From an uncultured Verrucomicrobiota bacterium (lineage in GTDB: Bacteria > Verrucomicrobiota > Verrucomicrobiia > Verrucomicrobiales > Verrucomicrobiaceae), in NCBI GenBank assembly GCA_903838675.1, contig CAILZI010000169.1, positions 1 through 38,321 on the forward strand: 38,321 nucleotides of DNA. The letters are read 5' to 3'. Shown here in pieces: positions 1-8,524 of the stretch; the stretch's first letter is position 1; each line of letters begins with the position of its first letter. The translations under genes were made by a program, and so were the position numbers. The notes below the pieces were generated by a model. That model made no database searches. It was not told where the DNA came from and was given only the letters and a program-made list of their open reading frames with translations.

Positions 1-2
1 AG

Positions 3-200
3 CAGCAGCTGGAGCTGAAACCTCTGGGCACACACATCGTCACCTACTACGGCAGCTGCGCCGAAGTGCCCGAGTGCTACACCTGCGTAAAAACGGCCTA
101 CGACGGCACGTTGAAACTATGGCAAAAAACACGTTCACACCTCGAAGACGCAGAGGATGAAGCCTCACCGGAACCGTGTCGCTTCCCCCACCTCGTTTAG
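3..200 (+). CDS. C-terminal fragment of an unrecognised protein (partial at window edge)
   Basis: An open frame runs from the first bases of the window to a TAG at 198-200 and encodes about 65 residues; the start lies outside the window. The peptide looks like real protein, with a segment reading THIVTYYGSCAEVPECYTC, so cysteines are spaced C-x5-C-x2-C, followed by a charged, acidic tail ending in PHLV. I do not recognise the family. The cysteine spacing could bind a metal or form disulfides, but that is inference from a short fragment. The other two forward frames close early or are arginine-rich, which favours this frame. The neighbouring cbb3 operon is on the opposite strand and converges on it. 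Confidence 0.5.
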   Translation, partial: QQLELKPLGTHIVTYYGSCAEVPECYTCVKTAYDGTLKLWQKTRSHLEDAEDEASPEPCRFPHLV

Positions 201-228
201 TTTGGTGCTGCAGCAAATTTGACACCCA

Positions 229-260
229 GCGCCCCGGGAGCGCGGACCTCCGAGCCCGCA
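229..260. repeat. GC-rich possible dispersed intergenic repeat
   Basis: The 185-base gap between the partial gene and the end of ccoI contains a very GC-rich stretch beginning GCGCCCCGGGAGCGCGGACC and continuing to AGCCCGC. It has weak self-complementarity (GCGG at 242-245 with CCGC at 256-259). From memory, similar GCGGACCTCCG-type elements recur between genes in Verrucomicrobiota, but only one copy is visible here, so repeat status is a suggestion. The rest of the gap shows no gene or clear terminator. Confidence 0.25.
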
Positions 261-385
261 GTGGGTCGCTTTCACTAAGCGGGTGGCGTTTCATCCCAAT
301 CATCGCCAACGCAAGAGACTTCGGCAGCGTCAAAGAGAGGCTGTAATAACATCTTCATCTTCACACAACGACGCCATTCCCCCAA

Positions 386-2737
386 TCAACACGCCGTCAC
401 GCAAGGAACCGCAGGCACTTCATCGGGCTCTGCATATTTCTTCACCCTGGCATTCCCACCACGTCGAAACAGCAGCGCCACGAGCGACAGTGTGGCCAAT
501 GAACTCAGCGGCATCAGAATCGCAGCCAGCAGCGGACTCAAATGCCCCATCAGGCCAACAATCACGGTGACGATGTTGTAGGTCACTGAAAAGGCAAAGA
601 CCGCATGCACCGCTCGGCGATGCGTGGCGGCAATGTCGAGCAGGCTGCTCATGAAGCGCATGCTGTGCCCCAGGAAGTAGAAGTCCGCCTTGTGCTCCAG
701 AAAGCTGCGACCCGTCACCGGACTGCCAGCACACGAGGCGGCGTCAAAGGCCAGGCTGTCATTCGCTCCATCACCGATGTAGAGCGTGCTTTGCGGCTCA
801 TGACCTGCGATCCAAGCAGCCTTTTCGTCGGGCGTCAGGCTGTGCCGCCATTGCTCCGGCTGAAGATGCAATTGCTCGGCAATGGCCGCCACCTTGGCTT
901 CGCGGTCGCCACTAAGAATGCTCACCCGCAGGCCCCGCGCCTGCAGCGCCTCCACCTGCGCCAGAGATTCCGCGCGCAGCGCATCACGAAAGCGGAAGGC
1001 ACAGAGCGTCACACCATCGCGGGTAAAGACGGCATCAGCAGACGCATCCTGCGGCCGTGAGATTGCCCACACGGAACCCCCATTCTCGCAGCGCAGCCCA
1101 TGTCCGGGTTCTTCCCAGACTTCGACATCAAGGCCTGCGTTGTTCATTCCTCCCAGTGCATCAAACAAGCTGCGGCTCACCGGGTGCAAATTTCCGCTGG
1201 TGAGATGTCGCAGCATCTGGCGGGATTTGTCATCCAGTTCATCCAGCACCGCAGGATTCATCAGCATCGGGTTCTCCAGAGTCAGCGTGCCCGTTTTATC
1301 AAACACCACCTGGCGCAGCCGCGTGAGCTTCTTCCACAGCCCGAGCGTGCGCACAAAGACCCCCTGGTCGGCCGCACGGCTTGCGGCGATGTCATCCGCC
1401 AGCGGTGCCGCCACGCCAAGCGCGCAGGGACAAGAGACGACGAACACGGAAATCATGACCTGCAGCCCCCGCGCCCATTCACCCGTGTGCCACCACCACC
1501 ACAGACCGCCCACCACTCCGGCGGCGACGACCACCATCAAATAACCACGCAGCAGTTTTTCCAGACGCAGATCACGGTGGTCGCCGCCGCGGCGTGCTTC
1601 CAGCAGCTTGTGCAGGGTCGATTCGCTCCAAGATTCAAGAGCCACGGCATTCAGCGCACGTGCGCCCGCATTCAGCGCGCCCGAGGGCAGAAGCTGGCCG
1701 CTGCTGCGCGTGCAGGAGTCGCTTTCACCACTGATCCACTCCAGGCTGATGCTGGCATGTGCATCCGTTAGTTTCGCCGCGACCGGCACAGCCTGTCCGG
1801 GCTTCACACTAAATGCCGTCCCTGCATGGAGTGACTCCAGCATCTCCGCCTCAGGAATGGACGGGTCACGCAGCAGGCGGCGGCGGTTTCTCGCCACGGC
1901 CATCTGCTGCACCAGCCTGCCGCCCAGCATCAGAAAGATGAACATGGCCACAAAGTCGAAGTACTTCAGCCCCGGCTCTCCGCTCATCCAGCCGATGAGC
2001 GATCCGGCATACGCCGCAAGAATGCCAAGAGTGATCGGTGTGTCGATGTGCAGCACCCCGGCACGCAGCGCATGCCACGCGCGTTGCGCGAAGTAGCTTC
2101 CACCCACCAGCAGCGACAGCGTGGCTGAGGCAGCCGCCACGAGATCAAACATGCGCGCAAAGGGAAAGTCCGCCGGCATGCCAAAATAGGCGGGCAGGGA
2201 GAAGGCCATCGCGTTCATCGCAAAAGCACCGCACACACCGGTTCGGCGCTCCAGACCGTTGTCACTGGTTTGCCCGCCATCCGCGCGCTGCATGCCGAGC
2301 AGGTAGCCAAAGCGCTGCAGTTCTCGCGCAAACTCCACCGGTTGAAATTTCCCCGGCTGCCATGCCATGCGCAGTTCGCCACTGGAGATGTCCACATGGA
2401 TCTGCGTGCCACCCAGCTTGGCAAACACCCGCTCAATGAGCCAGATGCACGCCATGCAGGAGAGCCCCTGCACGGACACACTCAGTTCAGCGGCCACATC
2501 TTCACTCACCCGTGTCGCTTCTGCGGCCAGCGTGGCAGTTTCCAGCCAGCCGTAGTCCTGCTGCCGCATGGCCTGTGCAGGAACGGGCGGGAGATTCAGT
2601 CCAGACTTGAGATCATAAAAATGCTCCAGTCCATTTTGCTGCAGCATGTCATGCACAGAGTGGCAGCCCGCGCAGCAAAAGCCGTCGCTTCGGGTGTTGG
2701 GGACCGATGTCCCGCAGTGCTTGCAGGTCGTGTTCAT
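386..2737 (-). CDS. ccoI: CcoI/FixI-type copper-translocating P-type ATPase
   Basis: P1B-type ATPase of 783 residues that supplies copper for the CuB centre of cbb3 oxidase. The N-terminus has extra cysteine motifs (C5-x2-C8 and CCAGC at 21-25), then an HMA domain with CMAC at residues 94-97. The membrane CPC motif is at 436-438, the phosphorylation motif DKTGT at 480-484, and the hinge motif GDGAND is near the C-terminal third. The actuator loop reads SGES rather than the usual TGES. It is the last gene of the cbb3 operon, 10 bases after the SafE-like gene. This position, with the cysteine-rich N-terminus, separates CcoI from CopA-type exporters. The start has no visible Shine-Dalgarno sequence. 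Family assignment is firm; copper specificity is inferred from family and context. Confidence 0.94.
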   Translation of the reverse strand: MNTTCKHCGTSVPNTRSDGFCCAGCHSVHDMLQQNGLEHFYDLKSGLNLPPVPAQAMRQQDYGWLETATLAAEATRVSEDVAAELSVSVQGLSCMACIWLIERVFAKLGGTQIHVDISSGELRMAWQPGKFQPVEFARELQRFGYLLGMQRADGGQTSDNGLERRTGVCGAFAMNAMAFSLPAYFGMPADFPFARMFDLVAAASATLSLLVGGSYFAQRAWHALRAGVLHIDTPITLGILAAYAGSLIGWMSGEPGLKYFDFVAMFIFLMLGGRLVQQMAVARNRRRLLRDPSIPEAEMLESLHAGTAFSVKPGQAVPVAAKLTDAHASISLEWISGESDSCTRSSGQLLPSGALNAGARALNAVALESWSESTLHKLLEARRGGDHRDLRLEKLLRGYLMVVVAAGVVGGLWWWWHTGEWARGLQVMISVFVVSCPCALGVAAPLADDIAASRAADQGVFVRTLGLWKKLTRLRQVVFDKTGTLTLENPMLMNPAVLDELDDKSRQMLRHLTSGNLHPVSRSLFDALGGMNNAGLDVEVWEEPGHGLRCENGGSVWAISRPQDASADAVFTRDGVTLCAFRFRDALRAESLAQVEALQARGLRVSILSGDREAKVAAIAEQLHLQPEQWRHSLTPDEKAAWIAGHEPQSTLYIGDGANDSLAFDAASCAGSPVTGRSFLEHKADFYFLGHSMRFMSSLLDIAATHRRAVHAVFAFSVTYNIVTVIVGLMGHLSPLLAAILMPLSSLATLSLVALLFRRGGNARVKKYAEPDEVPAVPCVTAC

Positions 2738-2747
2738 ATGAGAAGAT

Positions 2748-3440
2748 TTAGTTCATGGCATGGCAGCAGCTTGCTGCTGCGCTGCTTCCAAAGTCCAGCG
2801 TATCACGCAGGCGCCAGGCGAGAATGACCGCTGTCACCAGCGCTAGGCCGCGCTGCACTTTGCGCATCGTGGCAGGCTGCATGCGGCCTCCCAGCCAGTG
2901 AAGCTGTGTCTGCGCCAAAAACAGCAGCGGCAGCGTGCCCAGACCAAACGCCACTGCAAATCCAGCCCCTTTCACGGCGCTGCCATTCGCCGTGGCCAGC
3001 GCCAGCATCATGTACAGCGGCCCGCAGGGCAGCAGAGGCGTGGCCAGCCCGAGAAGCGCGGCACGCCATGTGCTTTTCATTTTAAACGCGGCTGTCTGCA
3101 CCCGGCGCAGACCCGCGGAGAGAAATCGTGGCTTGGGCAGCCAGGCATCCAGCCCCAGCCCCACACAGGCAAACGCCAGCACCAGCAGCCAGGGCAGCAC
3201 CATGCCGGCCCCATGTTGAAAAAAAGCCAGCGGCACCGCGCCAATGGCTCCGGCTATGGCACCTGCGGCACCGTAGGAAATCATGCGCCCCGTATGATAC
3301 AGCGCTGTGCTGCGCATAAATCCACTGCCCTTTGGCCCAATGGCCCAGGAACATGACAGCGGCCCGCACATGCCCACACAGTGCACACTGGTGACAATGC
3401 CAGCCACAAAGGCTGCGGCGCTCGTGTCGATCTGCATCAT
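2748..3440 (-). CDS. SafE/TauE-like (UreH-domain) membrane protein of the cbb3 cluster
   Basis: Hydrophobic protein of about 230 residues with about six membrane segments and the early motif SVHCVGMCGPL, characteristic of the COG2836 sulfite-exporter TauE/SafE-like family that accompanies cbb3 genes in many bacteria. The open frame extends 38 codons further upstream, but the ATG at 3440 overlaps the stop of the preceding small gene as ATGA and begins a sensible protein (MMQIDTSAAAFVAG), so I place the start there. A second proline/cysteine motif, LLPCGPLY, lies mid-protein, and the tail ends SCCHAMN. The function is not established; with ccoI 10 bases downstream, a role in copper handling or oxidase assembly is the natural inference. 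Confidence 0.88.
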   Translation of the reverse strand: MMQIDTSAAAFVAGIVTSVHCVGMCGPLSCSWAIGPKGSGFMRSTALYHTGRMISYGAAGAIAGAIGAVPLAFFQHGAGMVLPWLLVLAFACVGLGLDAWLPKPRFLSAGLRRVQTAAFKMKSTWRAALLGLATPLLPCGPLYMMLALATANGSAVKGAGFAVAFGLGTLPLLFLAQTQLHWLGGRMQPATMRKVQRGLALVTAVILAWRLRDTLDFGSSAAASCCHAMN

Positions 3441-3619
3441 GCCGGTATCAGATGCTTCAGCGGCACGACCTCCGGCTGATTGTTCAGAGCGATGTAAAAC
3501 AGCACGCTCCATGCGCTGAGGAGCATGACAAACGCAAACACCACCCACAGCCATGGACGGCTTGCGAGGAAGCCGAGGGTTTCACTTTTGGAGGTATTGC
3601 CCGGGGTCGAGGTAGTCAT
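3437..3619 (-). CDS. 60-residue single-TM protein in the ccoH position
   Basis: Small protein reading MTTSTPGNTSKSET at its start, followed by one hydrophobic helix (about residues 16-38, PWLWVVFAFVMLLSAWSVLF) and a short tail ending LKHLIPA. The frame is open back to 3682, but the ATG at 3619 is the more likely start and still overlaps the end of ccoG by 38 bases. Its TGA overlaps the next gene's ATG as ATGA, so it is probably translationally coupled. It sits where ccoH/fixH normally lies, and the helix followed by an ALNNQPEVV segment resembles the membrane anchor of FixH/CcoH. The usual roughly 100-residue periplasmic domain is absent. I regard it as a possible minimal CcoH; homology is not certain. 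Confidence 0.7.
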   Translation of the reverse strand: MTTSTPGNTSKSETLGFLASRPWLWVVFAFVMLLSAWSVLFYIALNNQPEVVPLKHLIPA

Positions 3620-5015
3620 TGGATTTGAGGGTTGGGTCTGGGCCGGTGAATTCGAAAGGCTTGGTATGGTACACTTTGCCATCCTTCGTGTCGGTGATGC
3701 TGATGCTGAACTTGAAAGGGGCTTTGAATTGGGTCTCCGGCAGCGTGATCATCAGCGGCTTCAAGGCTTCATCCTGCGCGGCGATGGTGATCGGTGCGTC
3801 CGCGCCTGCGGCTGCCATTCCCGCTGGCAGTTCACCCTCGAGAGCCAGATTGAAGGTGCGTGGTTCATTGCGCTTGTTGATGAGGCGCACAAGGAACTGG
3901 TTCCGCACGATGTTGTTGGTCACATAATAGGGCGAACCCTGCATGCGCAGCACATTGGCGCGCACAGGCTCGATCCGGCTCGCCGAAAATCCGAAGACGG
4001 CGATTCCGAGGAACAACAGTCCGGTGTAGAAAATGATGCGCGGGCGGACGAGGCGCGTTTTGCCACCTTCAAATGCCGTAAGGGAGGAGTAACGCACCAG
4101 CCCGGGTTTCCGCCCCAGCTTCGTCATGATTCCGTCACAGGCGTCCACGCACGCAGCGCAGCCGATGCACTCAAGCTGGAGCCCGTTGCGGATGTCGATG
4201 CCCGTGGGGCACACCTGCACGCAGCGCATGCAGTTCACGCAGTCTCCCGCCCCGGTGGTACCAGCCTTGCCACGTGGCTCGCCGCGCTTTTTGTCGTATC
4301 CGACATTGATCGTGTGGTCATCCACCAGCGCCGACTGCATGCGGCCATAGGGACACATGATGACGCAAAACTGCTCCCGAAACCAGCTGAACGCACCATA
4401 CAGCCCGGCGGTCAGAAACATCATCACCCCAAAGGCGATGACATGGGCCTGCGGCGAATGGTGCATCATCTCATACAGCTTCTCCAGTGAAACAAAGTAG
4501 CTCAGGAAAATGTGCGCAATGATCAAAGAGGACAAGATGTACAGCGCATGCTTGATCACTCGTTTGGCGATCTTCACCGGCGTCCACGGCGCGGCATCCA
4601 GCTGGCGCCGGGCCGCGGCATCGCCATCGATCAGCCTCTCAATACGGCGGTAGATGTGCTCCAAAAAAACCGTGTAGGGACAGGTCCAGCCGCACCATAC
4701 GCGCCCAAACAGCGCCGTGATATAGAACAGCGAGAACCCCAGCCCCGTGACGAGGAAGAATCCCACCCACAAATCCTGCACCGCGAGGGTGAGTCCCATG
4801 AAGTGGAAGCGGCGGTTCAGCACATCCAGAAACACCGCCGGAAAACCGTTCACCGGAATCCATGGCAGGGCCACGTAAACGATGAGAAGAACCAAGGCCA
4901 CCATGCGCCGGCTCCGGGTGAACTTCCCGGCCACATCGGCCGGGTGCAGTGTTTTCTTGCTGCCATCTTGATTGATGGATCCAAGGGAAACCAGGTTCAG
5001 GGGATTGAGGGGCAT
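3582..5015 (-). CDS. ccoG: Cytochrome c oxidase accessory protein CcoG (RdxA/FixG)
   Basis: Protein of 477 residues matching the polyferredoxin-like CcoG family, needed for copper delivery to cbb3 oxidase (described as a cupric reductase in studied members). Visible features are an N-terminal cytoplasmic segment, several membrane helices, CGWTCP (108-113), CPYGR (221-225), and two 4Fe-4S clusters' ligands: C259/C262/C265/C269 and C283/C286/C289/C293. The C-terminal third is a periplasmic Ig-like FixG_C domain ending YLDPGQYLQK. It starts 15 bases after the ccoP stop and its end overlaps the small ccoH-position gene. Length and motifs are normal for the family. Confidence 0.96.
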   Translation of the reverse strand: MPLNPLNLVSLGSINQDGSKKTLHPADVAGKFTRSRRMVALVLLIVYVALPWIPVNGFPAVFLDVLNRRFHFMGLTLAVQDLWVGFFLVTGLGFSLFYITALFGRVWCGWTCPYTVFLEHIYRRIERLIDGDAAARRQLDAAPWTPVKIAKRVIKHALYILSSLIIAHIFLSYFVSLEKLYEMMHHSPQAHVIAFGVMMFLTAGLYGAFSWFREQFCVIMCPYGRMQSALVDDHTINVGYDKKRGEPRGKAGTTGAGDCVNCMRCVQVCPTGIDIRNGLQLECIGCAACVDACDGIMTKLGRKPGLVRYSSLTAFEGGKTRLVRPRIIFYTGLLFLGIAVFGFSASRIEPVRANVLRMQGSPYYVTNNIVRNQFLVRLINKRNEPRTFNLALEGELPAGMAAAGADAPITIAAQDEALKPLMITLPETQFKAPFKFSISITDTKDGKVYHTKPFEFTGPDPTLKSNDYLDPGQYLQK

Positions 5016-5030
5016 TGGGAGGCCTTGCGG

Positions 5031-5717
5031 CTATTTGGCTGCAGGCGGTGTGGCGGCGGGTGCAGCGACTGGCGCGGGAGATGTTGTTGCTGCTGCGGGT
5101 GCAGGAACTGCTGCTCCGGCTGCACCGGGAGAATCTGCCGCACGGGTGATCGGCTCGCCTTCCTTGTGGTGACTCAGGACAAACGCGACCACTTCACTGA
5201 CGCGCTTCATGCCGAGCACCAGCTCCCATGCGGCCATGCCTTTGGTGATGTCCGGCGAGCCTTTGCGGACGATTTTGAAAATCTCCGTCGGCTTGCCACC
5301 ATGCTTCCATTCCTGGTCGTTCAGAGGCAGGCCCGGCAGCTTCACACCTGCAAGCATGCCGTTGAGTTCAGGCCCATGGCAGGTGACGCACATGCCCGGT
5401 GTCATGAAGGTGGCCTTGCCAGCCGCCACCGCAGCGGAATCACGTGACAGCGCCCAGAGCTGCTCGTCGTTGATGGATTCCATCTGCTTGTCACGTGCAT
5501 GCTGCATTTCCGCCATGGCTTTGTCGATGACGACGGTGTCGCTGCTGCCCAGACCAAGCTGGTAGTAGCACAGCCAGTGGATCACAAAGTAGGCGATGGC
5601 AATGTAGAGGGTGAACAGCCACCAGTTCGGCAGCTTCTGGTCATACTCCTGAATGCCGTCGTAGATGTGATCGCGAAGTTGTGGCTCGTTGTTGGGGGAT
5701 GGCTTCTTGGGGTCCAT
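5031..5717 (-). CDS. ccoP: cbb3 oxidase subunit III CcoP, apparently monohaem
   Basis: Subunit of 228 residues with the CcoP N-terminal signature (IYDGIQEYDQKLPNWW, residues 18-33), one membrane helix (about 33-52), a helical linker and a cytochrome c domain. Only one haem-binding motif is present, CVTCH at 110-114; classical CcoP has two. A methionine in KGMAAW downstream could be the distal ligand. The C-terminus is a long alanine/proline tail (TRAADSPGAAG onward), perhaps a flexible periplasmic extension. It lies 9 bases after ccoQ and before ccoG. It would pass electrons to the CcoO part of the CcoNO fusion. Confidence 0.94.
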   Translation of the reverse strand: MDPKKPSPNNEPQLRDHIYDGIQEYDQKLPNWWLFTLYIAIAYFVIHWLCYYQLGLGSSDTVVIDKAMAEMQHARDKQMESINDEQLWALSRDSAAVAAGKATFMTPGMCVTCHGPELNGMLAGVKLPGLPLNDQEWKHGGKPTEIFKIVRKGSPDITKGMAAWELVLGMKRVSEVVAFVLSHHKEGEPITRAADSPGAAGAAVPAPAAATTSPAPVAAPAATPPAAK

Positions 5718-5726
5718 GGCGGGAAA

Positions 5727-5879
5727 TTATTCGAGTGGCAGACGTGACATGTGCTCAGCCTTGTCCTTGCGCAGCAGCATGCCGCGAATGGTCATGATGC
5801 CGAAGACGAGCACGGTGGTGGCGAAGGAGACGATGGGCACGATGACGTGCCAGTTTTCGTAGATGATGCGCTTGTACAT
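5727..5879 (-). CDS. ccoQ: cbb3 oxidase subunit IV CcoQ (small)
   Basis: A 50-codon frame between ccoNO and ccoP encodes MYKRIIYENWHVIVPIVSF, a single membrane helix (about residues 11-31), then a basic stretch (RGMLLRKDKAEHM) and the end SRLPLE. Size, single helix with a basic cytoplasmic end, and position between ccoNO and ccoP match CcoQ/FixQ, which stabilises the core complex. It begins 26 bases after the ccoNO stop and ends 9 bases before the ccoP start. Sequence conservation in this family is low, so the call rests mainly on size, topology and context. Confidence 0.82.
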   Translation of the reverse strand: MYKRIIYENWHVIVPIVSFATTVLVFGIMTIRGMLLRKDKAEHMSRLPLE

Positions 5880-5905
5880 AGGGCTGCGGTGGGGGCGTGG
5901 GGGGG

Positions 5906-8290
5906 TTACTCTGCGCCGTCTGCGCGGCGGCCTTTGTCTGGAATGATCGGGGAGAGCGGGAAGGGAACGCCCTGACCCTTTTTCGTGAGGGCGTCCTCCA
6001 CGGCTGGCTGCTCGAACTGGCCAAGCTTCTGCAGGTAGGCGATCACGGCCACCATCTCGCTGTCGGGGCGCACCACGATGTTCGACTTCTTCAGCTCGGT
6101 GGCGATCTTCACGCCCTGCTCCAGAGCCTTCATCTTGATCTCCGTGGCATCCATCGGCGGGTAAGGAACTCCAAGCTGACGCAGCACGGCGATCTTTGAG
6201 GGCAGGGCTTTTTGATCAAATGGTTTTGTGTTCAGATGGGCATACGGCGGCATGTTGGACTGTGGAGACATGGAACGTGGGTCCATCAGATGCTCATAGT
6301 GCCAGGAGTCGGGGCGCTGGCCGCCTTCACGGGCGAGATCTGGACCGGTGCGCTTGGAGCCCCACTGGAACGGATGATCATAAATACTCTCGCCGAGGCG
6401 TGAATAATCACCGTAGCGCATCACATCCGGCACCAGCGTGCGGATCATCTGCGAGTGGCAGTTGTAGCAGCCTTCGCTCACGTAGATGTCGCGACCGGCA
6501 AGTTCCAGCGGCTCATAGAGCTTCTGAATGCGGTCTTCCACATTCTTGGCGCTGTTCACCGTCACGGTCGGGATGATCTGGATCAGCCCGCCGATGACCA
6601 CGGCCACAAACGTCAGAATCGTGAATGGCAGGTAATTGTGCAGCAGAGTTTCATACCAGACGGCCCACGTGTGGCTGGTCTTCTGGAAGCGCTTCACCGC
6701 CAGGACGGCGAAGATGCCGGCGCAGATGAGTGATGCGATGTCAGCGCCACGTGGCAGAAAGAGCCAGCCCAGGATGAGTATTAGCGCACCGAAAGTGCAG
6801 GCAGTGGGATCGTTGAAGAAAGTTGCCTTCATGCCCATCGTGTCGCTCGTGCCACGCTGCAGCACGGCCACTTCACGCACTTCATTCACCGGAGTGCCGG
6901 AGCGGATGGTCTTCCACATGTTGAAGCACATCACGAGCCAGCCGAGGAGGAACATGCCGCCGCCAACGATGCGCAGCCCCATGAGCGGACGAATCGCCTG
7001 AAGCGTGTCAAGGAAGGTGTTCTGCACCGCCAGACCGTCTGCGGTGACTTGATTGAGCATCAGCCCCTGCATGACGCCGCTGATCCACATCGCCACCACG
7101 TAGAGCAGGATGCCCAGTGTGGCGATCCAGAAGTGGAAATTGGCCAGGGCGATGGAATACAGCTTGGTGTTCCAAAGGCGTGGTGCCAGCCAGTAAAACA
7201 GGCCTGCAGCCATGAAGCCGTTCCAGCCCAAGGCACCAGCGTGCACGTGGCCGATGGTCCAGTCGGAATAATGGGAGAGCGAATTCACCGCGCGAATGGA
7301 CAGCAGCGGCCCTTCAAAGGTGGCCATGCCGTAGAAGGTCACAGCAGCGATGAAGAACTTGATCACAGGGTCCGTGCGCAGCTTGTCCCAGGCACCGCGT
7401 AGCGTGAGCAGTCCGTTGAGCATGCCGCCCCAGCTCGGTGCCCACAGCATGAGGCTGAAGAACATTCCAAGCATCTGCAGCCACTTTGGCAGCGCTGTGT
7501 TCAGCAGATGATGCGGGCCTGCCCAGATATAGAGGAAGACCAGCGACCAGAAATGCACACTCGACAGCCGGTAGGAGTACACCGGACGCTCCGCCGCCTT
7601 GGGCAGGAAGTAGTACATGATTCCGAGAATGGGCGTCGTCAGGAAGAAGGCCACGGCGTTGTGCCCGTACCACCACTGCACCAGACCGTCCTGCACACCA
7701 CCAAAGATGCCGTAGCTGTGCGTCCAGCTCGTGGGAATGGAGAGATGGTTGACGATGTAGAGCATCGCCACCGTCACGATCGTGGCAATGTAGAACCACA
7801 GAGCGACATAGAGGCTGGGCTCGTTGCGCTTGTGCAGGGTGAGGAAGAAGTTCACCGCAAACACCACCCAGATCACCGCCACAGCGACGTTGATGGGCCA
7901 GATCAGCTCGGCGTATTCCTTGCCGCGTGAGAGGCCCAGCGGCAGCGTGATCGCTGCAGCCACAATGATGAGCTGCCAGCCCCAGAAGTGGATGGCGCTC
8001 AGCGTGTCATTGCCCATGCGGCACTTGCACAGGCGCTGCGTCGAGTAATAAACACCTGCAAACATCATGTTGCCGACGAACGCAAAGATCGCCGCATTGG
8101 TGTGCAGCGGGCGTAGACGCCCGAAGCTCAGCCATTCGGCGAGGTTGAGCTGGTGATAGTTCAGCTGGCTGGCGATGAAAACGCCTGCGAGCATGGCAAC
8201 GACGCCGAAGATGAGCGAGGCCAGCATAAACTGGCGGACGACTTTGTCGTTGAATTCAATGGGTACTTTGGAGGCTGCGGTGCTAGTCAT
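5906..8290 (-). CDS. ccoNO: Fused cbb3 oxidase subunits I and II (CcoN-CcoO)
   Basis: A 794-residue fusion of the catalytic haem-copper subunit and the monohaem cytochrome c subunit. The first roughly 480 residues are CcoN: RPLHTNAAIFAFVGN near the start (haem ligand region), the CuB-region GLVQWWYGHNAVAFFLT, and TIGHVHAGALGWNG. Extra helices lead to the CcoO portion, with a membrane anchor and CYNCH at residues 608-612, then the family segment YDHPFQWGSKRTGPDLAR and MSPQSNMPPY containing the likely methionine ligand. The reaction is oxygen reduction to water with proton pumping at high oxygen affinity. It overlaps ccoS by 8 bases and precedes ccoQ. CcoNO fusions are known in Bacteroidetes and related groups, so this is unusual but not new. 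Confidence 0.96.
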   Translation of the reverse strand: MTSTAASKVPIEFNDKVVRQFMLASLIFGVVAMLAGVFIASQLNYHQLNLAEWLSFGRLRPLHTNAAIFAFVGNMMFAGVYYSTQRLCKCRMGNDTLSAIHFWGWQLIIVAAAITLPLGLSRGKEYAELIWPINVAVAVIWVVFAVNFFLTLHKRNEPSLYVALWFYIATIVTVAMLYIVNHLSIPTSWTHSYGIFGGVQDGLVQWWYGHNAVAFFLTTPILGIMYYFLPKAAERPVYSYRLSSVHFWSLVFLYIWAGPHHLLNTALPKWLQMLGMFFSLMLWAPSWGGMLNGLLTLRGAWDKLRTDPVIKFFIAAVTFYGMATFEGPLLSIRAVNSLSHYSDWTIGHVHAGALGWNGFMAAGLFYWLAPRLWNTKLYSIALANFHFWIATLGILLYVVAMWISGVMQGLMLNQVTADGLAVQNTFLDTLQAIRPLMGLRIVGGGMFLLGWLVMCFNMWKTIRSGTPVNEVREVAVLQRGTSDTMGMKATFFNDPTACTFGALILILGWLFLPRGADIASLICAGIFAVLAVKRFQKTSHTWAVWYETLLHNYLPFTILTFVAVVIGGLIQIIPTVTVNSAKNVEDRIQKLYEPLELAGRDIYVSEGCYNCHSQMIRTLVPDVMRYGDYSRLGESIYDHPFQWGSKRTGPDLAREGGQRPDSWHYEHLMDPRSMSPQSNMPPYAHLNTKPFDQKALPSKIAVLRQLGVPYPPMDATEIKMKALEQGVKIATELKKSNIVVRPDSEMVAVIAYLQKLGQFEQPAVEDALTKKGQGVPFPLSPIIPDKGRRADGAE

Positions 8291-8477
8291 GGGAAATGGA
8301 ATGTGAGGAAAGTGTTGCAGGCACGGTCATGCGAATGCCCTCAGGCTCGTCGAGTGGCAGCAGAGCATCTTGTTCGATGCTGCCCCGCCGCCGTTGCCCC
8401 CGCTCAGCCAGATAAAGGGCCGCAAACAAGACGGCGAACATCAGGCTGACGAAGATGGTGACTGCGAAAACTTCCAT
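8283..8477 (-). CDS. ccoS: cbb3 oxidase assembly protein CcoS
   Basis: A 64-residue protein with one N-terminal membrane helix (VFAVTIFVSLMFAVLFAALY) followed by a short hydrophilic tail that includes LDEPEGIRM, matching the small CcoS/FixS family needed to insert redox cofactors into cbb3 oxidase. It is the first gene of the operon here, unlike the common ccoGHIS order where it is last. Its end overlaps the ccoNO start by 8 bases, implying translational coupling. No Shine-Dalgarno sequence precedes the ATG (upstream reads CTCCGCAGCCCCTT). Confidence 0.9.
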   Translation of the reverse strand: MEVFAVTIFVSLMFAVLFAALYLAERGQRRRGSIEQDALLPLDEPEGIRMTVPATLSSHSISHD

Positions 8478-8524
8478 AAGGGGCTGCGGAGCATCAGGCT
8501 CTCGCTGACCTCACAGAAGCGCAG

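Noticed and set aside
386..2737. Long + strand frames antisense to ccoI (such as 605-1060 and 1100-1771)
   Set aside because: They are shadows in a GC-rich gene; ccoI has a complete set of conserved motifs on the other strand.
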